Below, piece after piece: positions 23,828-30,329 of a stretch of DNA of 32,173 nt (within the stretch, counting starts at the first letter, position 1; each line of letters opens with the position of its first letter). The DNA is from Candidatus Riflebacteria bacterium HGW-Riflebacteria-2 (lineage in GTDB: Bacteria; Muiribacteriota; Ozemobacteria; Ozemobacterales; Ozemobacteraceae): NCBI GenBank assembly GCA_002839435.1, contig PGYA01000052.1, positions 1 to 32,173 of the forward strand, written 5' to 3'. The notes under the pieces are model-generated. The model did no database searches. It had not been told where the DNA came from and saw only the letters and a program-made list of their open reading frames with translations. The translations under genes were made by a program, and so were the position numbers.

Positions 23828-24832
23828 ATGAAAAAACAGGAAATAGAATTCAAGGTTCTCGACATCATTGAACGCCTCGATAAAGGCCAGCCGATCGAAG
23901 ACGATACGGTCGAACTCAAGGCGGAATGGCCGCGCGATCATTTTCGTGCCGCCCGCCGTATTGCTGCGCACGCCAATGCCGCGCGCGGTGAGCCGATAAT
24001 GTGGCTGATCGGCATCGATGAGAAAAAAGGCGTGGTTGGTGCGGATTTCGAAGAACTTTCGATATGGTTCGCCAAAGTGCGTTCGCGCTTTGACCAGTTG
24101 CTGGCACCAAATCTCATCAGTCTTTCTGTGCCCTATAACGGTAAAACAGTTGTCGCGCTGGTTTTTGAGACCGAGCGCAGTCCCTTTGTCATAAGAATTC
24201 CAGACAGCACCGGTATTATTACTCACGAAGTGCCCTGGCGCGAAGCCAATTCGACGCGTTCGGCCCGCCGGTCTGACCTGATCAAGCTACTTTATCCGAC
24301 ACAGAAGAAGCCAAGCCTCGAAATAATCGATGGCAAGATCGAGTTACAGAGAGCTATCGCCGGCATGAGTCAAACCGGTTCCTATCAGTGGAATCTCAGT
24401 ATGAAAGTTTATGTCGTCACCTATTCTTCAGACACTCTGGTGATCCCTTTTCATCGTTGTGAGATTCTTTTTCGGCCACAGGGGCGGCCCGACGAAAAAA
24501 AGTTCGAGAACATCAGAATCGCGCCGCCAACCTCTTATTCGACCCGTGGTCTCAAGGAAAAATCACAGTCACTCACGGTTAACAGCACCGAGCATGAGGT
24601 TCTCATCGATACCGCCGGTATGACTTATCTGACTGCCGAGTATTTTACCGATGAAAAGCCGGGTTCGCCGCTTTTTGGCGAAATCGAGGTTAAAGGCTGG
24701 CTGCGGTCGCACTACTCTGCCGAGCCGGTGAATCTAGAGGCCATTTTTGAGCTGCAGCGACGCGATAACGAAGAATCAGACCGCATGCTTGGCGAATGGC
24801 GCTTTGTCAGGCACGACGGCGAAGCCTACTGA
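23828..24832 (+). CDS. Protein with N-terminal AlbA_2-like (Schlafen-type) domain
   Basis: 334 aa, no signal peptide, presumably cytoplasmic. The N-terminal 110 residues fit the AlbA_2 pattern: VELKAEWP, then a helix ARRIAAHANAARGE, then a strand WLIGIDEKKGVVG. This fold is known as a putative nucleic-acid-binding or ATP-linked module in bacterial regulators and defence proteins. The rest (about 150-334) is beta-rich and I do not recognise it. The gene stands alone between a terminator upstream and a long hairpin downstream. A weak purine-rich stretch precedes the ATG. A role in defence or regulation is possible but not shown. Confidence 0.75.
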   Translation: MKKQEIEFKVLDIIERLDKGQPIEDDTVELKAEWPRDHFRAARRIAAHANAARGEPIMWLIGIDEKKGVVGADFEELSIWFAKVRSRFDQLLAPNLISLSVPYNGKTVVALVFETERSPFVIRIPDSTGIITHEVPWREANSTRSARRSDLIKLLYPTQKKPSLEIIDGKIELQRAIAGMSQTGSYQWNLSMKVYVVTYSSDTLVIPFHRCEILFRPQGRPDEKKFENIRIAPPTSYSTRGLKEKSQSLTVNSTEHEVLIDTAGMTYLTAEYFTDEKPGSPLFGEIEVKGWLRSHYSAEPVNLEAIFELQRRDNEESDRMLGEWRFVRHDGEAY

Positions 24833-24873
24833 GTCGCTTTGTCGCAACCGTAATTCTGCGCGAAATAGCAGAG

Positions 24874-24917
24874 AATAAATGGGACAGCGCCCTTGAAAGG
24901 GCGCTGTCCCATTTATT
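24874..24917. terminator. 21-bp perfect hairpin, terminator-like palindromic element
   Basis: AATAAATGGGACAGCGCCCTT (24874-24894) without its last base reads AATAAATGGGACAGCGCCCT and pairs perfectly with the arm at 24897-24917, leaving a 2-nt gap. The A-rich left and T-rich right flanks (ATTTATTTTA) let it terminate in both directions. A close relative lies at 28487-28525 (same ACAGCGCC core and AAATG flanks). Just upstream (24852-24871) is TTCTGCGCGAA, a motif also found in the second hairpin of that relative. Confidence 0.8.
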
Positions 24918-25087
24918 TTAAAATACTGACGGTTAGGAATGGATTGTTGCCGGTTGAGAATCATGAAAATTGAATAAAAACGGCAGATATGTTATTCTAG
25001 GGCTTGTTACGGCATAAAATTTGCGTTATTTCTTGGTTTTTTCAAGAAAATCACCATATTTTAAGAAATAAACTGTCCGGAGCAGCT

Positions 25088-26872
25088 GTGTACAGCAAAG
25101 AAAAAATAGAACTTATGTTCTCGGTGTTTCCGCCTCTTCAGAAAATTCTGCTGGCGGCGCCTGATTACGAAACAGCGCGTGACCGATTTCTTGCCAAATC
25201 ACGCCGATTCATCGAGGCAAATGCTGAAGATGCGCTTAGATTGAGCGGATTACAGGTGTCTTTGCGGCTTTCCTGTCTGCGTGCTTTCCGGCAGTTTTTT
25301 ACGCGACGCAGTGCTCATCTGGCCGGTTTCGACATGGTCAAGGTTCTTTATGACATGGCGCACAAAAACTGGCAGAATCTGCCACCCGATCTTTCCGACG
25401 CTTTTATCGAGGATGTTTATCATATTTTGAGCGGAATGGCCGGCAAAGCCGGCGTCTATAACGATGAACGCAAAATTAGAAAGACCGGCCGCGAGGCGGG
25501 TATCGCGCGTTCCCACTATCTTAACCGTCTTTGTGAAAAGATCGATGCTTACATGAATCGGTACAGCTGTGGTCTGGAGCCTGCAGTCGTAGAGAAACGC
25601 AACGAGAATCGGCGACGAATCATGCGTCATTTTGGCTGCAGTGAAGCTGAATTTGATGATTACCACTGGCAGCTCAGAAATATAATCAGAGATTCTGGTA
25701 CTCTGGAAAAGCTTGTCGAGCTGACTTCTGATGAGAAACTTGCAATAGACCGGGCCCGGGCCGGGCGTCTGCCGTTTGGTATCACTCCCTACTATGTTTC
25801 GCTGTTTGATTTTACAAGCGATGGCAGGTCGGATATGCCGGTGCGTGCCCAGGTGATTCCGCCGATGAGTTACGTTGATGGCATTCTTACGAGAAGGGGA
25901 CAACCGGTGTGTGATCTTGACTTCATGCGCGAAAGCGATACGTCGCCGATCGATCTGATAACCAGGCGTTACCCGCGCATTGTCGTGTTCAAGCCATACA
26001 ACACCTGTAGCCAGATATGCGTTTACTGCCAGCGCAACTGGGAAATAGACGATGTCTATGCGCCAGGCGCCATGGCATCAAAGGAAAAGCTCGATGCGGC
26101 CATCGACTGGATCGCCGCCAATCCGGCGGTTAATGAAGTGCTGGTCACCGGTGGCGATCCCCTGGTGATGACCGATGCCAACATCAGATATGTTCTCGAG
26201 AGTCTGGCGCAGATCGAAACAGTGTGGCGTATTCGCATCGGCTCGCGCACGCCGGTAGCGCTGCCGCAGCGTATAACCGACGAACTGGCAGATATGATCG
26301 CCTCTTTCCAGCAGCCGGGGCGGCGCGAAATCGTTATTGTCACGCATTTCGAGCACAGCCTGGAAATCACTCCGCCGGCGATGGAAGCGATACAGAAATT
26401 CAGGCGACGTGGCCTTTACTGTTATAACCAGGCCGTGTTCACAATTCAGAACTGTCGCCGCTATGAGGTCAACGTGCTGCGGCGCTGGTTGCGCCAGATC
26501 GGTGTCGAGCCTTATTACACCTTCAATGCCAAAGGCAAGCAGGAAACCGATTTCTACCGGGTGCCGCTGGCGCGACTACAGCAGGAGGCCAAGGAAGAAG
26601 CGCGCCTGATGTCTGGTATGGCGCGAACCGATGAGCCGGTTTTTAATGTGCCGGGGCTTGGAAAAAATTACCTGCGGGCAGAACAGAATCATCTGTTGCT
26701 GACTATTTTGCCTGACGGGCGACGTGTTTACGAGTTTCATCCCTGGGAAAAATACATCAGTAACGCTTCTTCGTATGTCTATACCGATCTCGCACTGTAC
26801 GATTATCTCAAAAAACTTGAGATGCTCGGCGAAAACCCCGAAGATTATAAGAGTATTTACTACTACTTCTGA
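25088..26872 (+). CDS. KamA-family radical SAM protein (lysine 2,3-aminomutase-like)
   Basis: 594 aa from a GTG at 25088 with GGAG close upstream; a TTG at 25004 would add a 28-residue tail that looks non-coding. The radical SAM cluster motif is CSQICVYC (Cys307, Cys311, Cys314), followed by VTGGDPLVMTD, typical of the aminomutase family. Near the C-terminus VPGLGK (Lys526) matches the position of the PLP-binding Lys in lysine 2,3-aminomutase, so a PLP-dependent 2,3-aminomutase reaction is plausible. The first roughly 200 residues form a helical extension absent from the roughly 415-aa classical enzyme. The substrate (lysine, glutamate or another amino acid) cannot be told. There is no adjacent lysine-fermentation gene, so a compatible-solute or other role is open. 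Confidence 0.82.
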   Translation: MYSKEKIELMFSVFPPLQKILLAAPDYETARDRFLAKSRRFIEANAEDALRLSGLQVSLRLSCLRAFRQFFTRRSAHLAGFDMVKVLYDMAHKNWQNLPPDLSDAFIEDVYHILSGMAGKAGVYNDERKIRKTGREAGIARSHYLNRLCEKIDAYMNRYSCGLEPAVVEKRNENRRRIMRHFGCSEAEFDDYHWQLRNIIRDSGTLEKLVELTSDEKLAIDRARAGRLPFGITPYYVSLFDFTSDGRSDMPVRAQVIPPMSYVDGILTRRGQPVCDLDFMRESDTSPIDLITRRYPRIVVFKPYNTCSQICVYCQRNWEIDDVYAPGAMASKEKLDAAIDWIAANPAVNEVLVTGGDPLVMTDANIRYVLESLAQIETVWRIRIGSRTPVALPQRITDELADMIASFQQPGRREIVIVTHFEHSLEITPPAMEAIQKFRRRGLYCYNQAVFTIQNCRRYEVNVLRRWLRQIGVEPYYTFNAKGKQETDFYRVPLARLQQEAKEEARLMSGMARTDEPVFNVPGLGKNYLRAEQNHLLLTILPDGRRVYEFHPWEKYISNASSYVYTDLALYDYLKKLEMLGENPEDYKSIYYYF

Positions 26873-26895
26873 TTTTCAGCGCCGAACCCGGTTTC

Positions 26896-26913
26896 AGAGG
26901 TTATAAAACCTCT
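26896..26913. terminator. Short hairpin downstream of KamA-like gene
   Basis: AGAGGTT (26896-26902) pairs with AACCTCT (26907-26913) around a 4-nt loop, 23 nt after the stop codon. There is no clean T-run after it (TGATAAT), so termination is uncertain. The remaining gap to 27109 holds the amylase promoter candidate and nothing else that I recognise. Confidence 0.3.
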
Positions 26914-27050
26914 TGATAATCTGTGGATAAAACCTTTCTGGTAGAATGCGAATTTCGTTCTGAGGGGCTGCCAGGAAGTGGTTTAAACAAAAAATCTCGC
27001 AGGCTTCTTGTGAACAGGCAAATGCATTATTCTGGCAGTGTTGTGAGGGC

Positions 27051-27079
27051 TTTCCTGTGGGGTAGAATTCTGGTATAAT
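27051..27079 (+). promoter_or_regulatory. Extended -10 promoter for the amylase gene
   Basis: TATAAT (27074-27079) is preceded by TGG, giving an extended -10 (TGnTATAAT). A weak -35 TTTCCT lies 17 bp upstream (27051-27056). The -10 box is 30 bp before the ATG at 27110. Confidence 0.5.
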
Positions 27080-27109
27080 GAAAATACACTCTCCAGGGAG
27101 CATGAAAAA

Positions 27110-28444
27110 ATGAGAAGTCTTTGTAAGGACGCCTCGCTCTGGCTTATTCTGGCAATGTTTTGTGTGCTCGCGGCAATGGCGCCAGTTCTGGCAGATCCCC
27201 CGCCAAGGGTTGCCAACGGCGTAATGCTGCAGGGCTTCGGCTGGAACAGTCAGGCGCGCGGGACTCCAAGCAAATGGTACCGTCTGATCGAACAGCGGGC
27301 CGAGAGCATCAAGACGCTTGGCGCTGACTTTGTCTGGTTTCCACCGGTATCGCGTTCGGTCAGCCCGCAGGGCTACCTCCCTGGCGATTATTACGATCTT
27401 GGCGCCTCTGATAACCCGACTTTTTACGGCACTCAGCAGCAGCTTGAAGCTGCTCTGAAAGCGCTTAACGCTCAGGGTGTTCTGCCCGTTGCCGATATCG
27501 TGGTCAACCATCGTTGTGCTGGAAAACAGGATAACAACGGCATCTGGAATATATATCACTTCGCTTCCGGCAAGGCAAAATGGGAGCAGTGGGCAGTCTG
27601 CCGCGGTCAATTCGGTGGTTCCGGCAATGCTGACACCGGTGACGGTTATCATGCTGCCCCAGACCTTGATCACACCAACGACAAGGTCAGAGAAGACATC
27701 GCCGAATGGATGAGCTGGCTTAAAAAGCTGGGCTTCAAGGCCTGGCGTTATGATTATTCAAAGGGTTATGCCAGCAAATATGCCGGCTTTTATGATGAAA
27801 AGACCAATCCAGCTTTTTCTGTTGGAGAAGTCTGGACCAACATGTCGTTTCAGGGCTCACATCTGAACCCCAACCAGGACGGCCATCGCAAAGAACTCTG
27901 CAACTGGCTTGATGGCAATCCCAGCAAGGTCGCCTGTCTGTTCGATTTCACCACCAAGGGCATACTGCAGGTGGCAGTACATGGTGAATACTGGCGTCTG
28001 CGCGATAAAGAAGGCAAGCCGACTGGTCTGATCGGCTGGTGGCCATCACGCGCAGTTACTTTTCTTGACAATCACGACACCGGTTCGCAGCAGAGCCATT
28101 GGCCTTTCCCAGATAAAAAAGTCATGCAGGGTTATGCCTATATTCTTACGCATCCCGGTATTCCCTGTGTGTTCTGGGAGCATGCCTACGACTGGAACCT
28201 CTACGCACAGATTCAGAAGCTGATAGCCATTCGCAAGCAGAACAAGATTCACAGCACCAGCAAGGTTGAAATCGTCAAGGCCGAAGACGGTCTTTATGTG
28301 GCGATCATCGACGGCAAGGTCGCTGTTAAGCTTGGCAGCAAAGACTGGTCCCCCGATGCCTCGTTTAAAAAGGCTGCCAGCGGCGAGCAATACGCTGTCT
28401 GGGCCAAAACGGTTCCGGTCGCCCGTAAGCGAAGCCGGCGCTGA
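27110..28444 (+). CDS. Secreted plant-type alpha-amylase (GH13, GH13_6-like)
   Basis: Hydrolyses internal alpha-1,4 bonds of starch or glycogen outside the cytoplasm. 444 aa with a signal peptide (cut near LADP, about residue 29). The catalytic residues of the TIM barrel are nucleophile Asp215 (AWRYDYSKGY), acid/base Glu240 (SVGEVW) and Asp323 (FLDNHDTGS); ADIVVNH (128-134) is conserved region I. The stretch from FLDNHDTGS through WPFPDKKVMQGYAYILTHPG and the C-terminal KVEIVKAEDGLYVAIIDGK strongly resemble barley-type amylases, including the five-stranded C-terminal sheet domain. An extended -10 promoter lies upstream, and a double hairpin follows, so the gene is probably transcribed alone. 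No other glucan genes are adjacent. Confidence 0.93.
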   Translation: MRSLCKDASLWLILAMFCVLAAMAPVLADPPPRVANGVMLQGFGWNSQARGTPSKWYRLIEQRAESIKTLGADFVWFPPVSRSVSPQGYLPGDYYDLGASDNPTFYGTQQQLEAALKALNAQGVLPVADIVVNHRCAGKQDNNGIWNIYHFASGKAKWEQWAVCRGQFGGSGNADTGDGYHAAPDLDHTNDKVREDIAEWMSWLKKLGFKAWRYDYSKGYASKYAGFYDEKTNPAFSVGEVWTNMSFQGSHLNPNQDGHRKELCNWLDGNPSKVACLFDFTTKGILQVAVHGEYWRLRDKEGKPTGLIGWWPSRAVTFLDNHDTGSQQSHWPFPDKKVMQGYAYILTHPGIPCVFWEHAYDWNLYAQIQKLIAIRKQNKIHSTSKVEIVKAEDGLYVAIIDGKVAVKLGSKDWSPDASFKKAASGEQYAVWAKTVPVARKRSRR

Positions 28445-28486
28445 GGTATAATTAAGCGCAGATTACACAAATTCTCGCAGATAATA

Positions 28487-28568
28487 TAAATGAAACAGCG
28501 CCTTTTTAAGGCGCTGTTTCATTTATTCATCATTGGATTCTGCGCGAAGTCGCAGAATCCAATGATGA
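28487..28568. repeat. Double hairpin palindromic element after amylase
   Basis: Two perfect hairpins stand side by side. The first (28487-28504 with 28508-28525) is an 18-bp stem with the core AAACAGCGCC and AT-rich flanks, closely related to the element at 24874. The second (28527-28544 with 28551-28568) is an 18-bp stem around loop CGAAGT and contains TTCTGCGCGAA, a motif also present beside the first element. The first hairpin probably terminates amylase transcription. The region to 28706 holds no gene that I can support. Confidence 0.75.
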
Positions 28569-28706
28569 TAGAAAACCAGGCCCGGGTAAGCAAGATTGGC
28601 AGCAAAGTGCTTTACAAAGATTTTTTAATGGGCTATATAGGCGGTAACAGCTCGAATTGCCAAAGATTAATGGCTTTTTCATCAATACACTGATTAAGGA
28701 AAGAAT

Positions 28707-30329
28707 ATGAAAAAGATCGTCGAATGTGTTCCCAATTTTTCTGAAGGTCGTGACCAGTCTATTATCGATGCTATTTCGGCAGCGATCCGCGCGGTCAAGG
28801 GCGTAACCCTGCTCGATGTTGACCCGGGCAAATCAACCAACCGAACTGTTTATACCTTCGTCGGCGATCCTGATGCCATTATTGAGGGTGCTCTGGCTGC
28901 CGCCAGAACTGCCAGTAAGCTTATTGATATGACGAAGCAAAGTGGAGAACACCCGCGTATGGGCGCGATGGACGTCTGCCCGTTCGTGCCGGTCGCCAAT
29001 GTCAGCATGGAAGAATGCGTCGAAATTTCTAAAAAATTTGCTGAGCGCGCAGCCGCTGAGCTTGGTGTACCATTCTATCTTTACGAACATTCTCAGGCAA
29101 AAGAATACCGCAAGAAACTGCCGCAGATCCGCAAGGGTGAATATGAAGGTCTGCCTGAAAAGATCGTTCAGCCTGATTGGAAGCCTGATTATGGCCCGGC
29201 GAAATTTGTGCCGCACTGGGGCGCAACCGTAACTGGTGCCCGATTTTTCCTGGTTGCTTACAATGTGAACATTCTTGGAACCAGTAATCAGGCGCACCGT
29301 ATTGCTCTCGATCTGCGTGAAGCAGGTCGTGGCGCGAATGAACCCGGCCGTTTCAAGGAGCTCAAGGGTCTGGGCTGGTTTGTTGATGAATACAACATGG
29401 CACAATGCTCGTTCAACCTCAACAATTTTAACATTACCGCGCCACACGAAGTCTATGAGGCCGTAAAAGAAGAAGCGGCCAAAATCGGTGTCGGCGTTGC
29501 CGGTTCTGAACTGGTTGGCCTGATTCCGCTCGAAGCCATGCTTAAGGCTGCCGAGTTTTATATTCAGCGCGAAAACCTGTTTATTCTCGACGAAGACCAG
29601 AAGATCAAACTGGTAATAGATCGTCTCGGCCTCAACTCGGTTTCACAGTTCAAGCCAGCTGAGCGCATAATCGAATACATTATTCGCGATGAACCGAATG
29701 AACCGCTTGCTGATATGAGTACCCGCAAGTTTATCGAAGCGGTAAATGCACGCACTTCGGCTCCGGGTGGTGGCAGCGCTTCGGCAGCCATCGCTGCTAT
29801 TGGTGCTGGTCTTGGTGCTATGGTCGCCAAGCTGACCTACGGTGTGCGCAAGTTCGAGCATCTCGAAGCACAACTGCGTCAGATTATTCCGGGGTTGCAC
29901 GAAACTGCGCTTGGATTGATTCCGATGATCGATGCCGATACCAACGCTTTCAACGATTATGTCGAAGCCATGCGCCTGCCACAGGGAAATGAAGCGGAGA
30001 AGACACACCGCGGCGAACAAATGGAGCTGGGACTCAAAAAGGCGATTGAAGTGCCGCTGCAGACAATGCGCATCGGCGACAAAGCCTGGGAGAAAATGCT
30101 GGAAGCCGCAAAAATCGGTAATATAGCTTCAAAATCAGACGTTCAGGTCGGCGCCCGCGCACTCGAAGTCGGTATCTGGGGCGCCTATCAAAATGTCATG
30201 ATCAATGTCAGCGGCATCAAAGACAGCAAGTTCGTCGTCGAAAAAACCGGCGAAGCCGAAAAGCTTAAAGATCGCGCTGCAAAGTTTTGCGCCGAAATTC
30301 TGGAAGTCCTCGACAACCGCAAAGACTAA
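28707..30329 (+). CDS. Bifunctional glutamate formimidoyltransferase / formimidotetrahydrofolate cyclodeaminase
   Basis: Last steps of histidine breakdown to glutamate: moves the formimino group of formiminoglutamate to tetrahydrofolate, then releases ammonia to give methenyl-THF. 540 aa, matching the fused length. The transferase N-domain (about 1-178) begins KIVECVPNFSEGRD and has His82 in GEHPRMGAMDV, the position of the catalytic His in the mammalian enzyme. The transferase C-domain (about 179-300) has HWGATVTGARFFLVAYNVN just before its boundary. The cyclodeaminase domain (about 340-535) opens with TSAPGGGSASAAIAA. AAGGAAA lies before the ATG. No hut genes are adjacent. Its end overlaps the convergent gene by 4 nt. 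Confidence 0.92.
   Translation: MKKIVECVPNFSEGRDQSIIDAISAAIRAVKGVTLLDVDPGKSTNRTVYTFVGDPDAIIEGALAAARTASKLIDMTKQSGEHPRMGAMDVCPFVPVANVSMEECVEISKKFAERAAAELGVPFYLYEHSQAKEYRKKLPQIRKGEYEGLPEKIVQPDWKPDYGPAKFVPHWGATVTGARFFLVAYNVNILGTSNQAHRIALDLREAGRGANEPGRFKELKGLGWFVDEYNMAQCSFNLNNFNITAPHEVYEAVKEEAAKIGVGVAGSELVGLIPLEAMLKAAEFYIQRENLFILDEDQKIKLVIDRLGLNSVSQFKPAERIIEYIIRDEPNEPLADMSTRKFIEAVNARTSAPGGGSASAAIAAIGAGLGAMVAKLTYGVRKFEHLEAQLRQIIPGLHETALGLIPMIDADTNAFNDYVEAMRLPQGNEAEKTHRGEQMELGLKKAIEVPLQTMRIGDKAWEKMLEAAKIGNIASKSDVQVGARALEVGIWGAYQNVMINVSGIKDSKFVVEKTGEAEKLKDRAAKFCAEILEVLDNRKD

Noticed and set aside
23501..24226. 241-codon minus-strand frame opposite the AlbA_2 gene
   Set aside because: It crosses the terminator at 23727-23769 and lies opposite two well-supported plus-strand frames; its translation shows no domain.
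27051..27673. Long minus-strand frame opposite the amylase start (part of 26894-27673)
   Set aside because: It overlaps the whole amylase N-terminus, is rich in His, Arg and Cys with no family resemblance, and has no ribosome binding site; the plus-strand amylase explains the open frame.
28490..28693. 67-codon plus-strand frame before FTCD
   Set aside because: It runs through the double hairpin element, its sequence is dictated by the palindromes, and it has no ribosome binding site.
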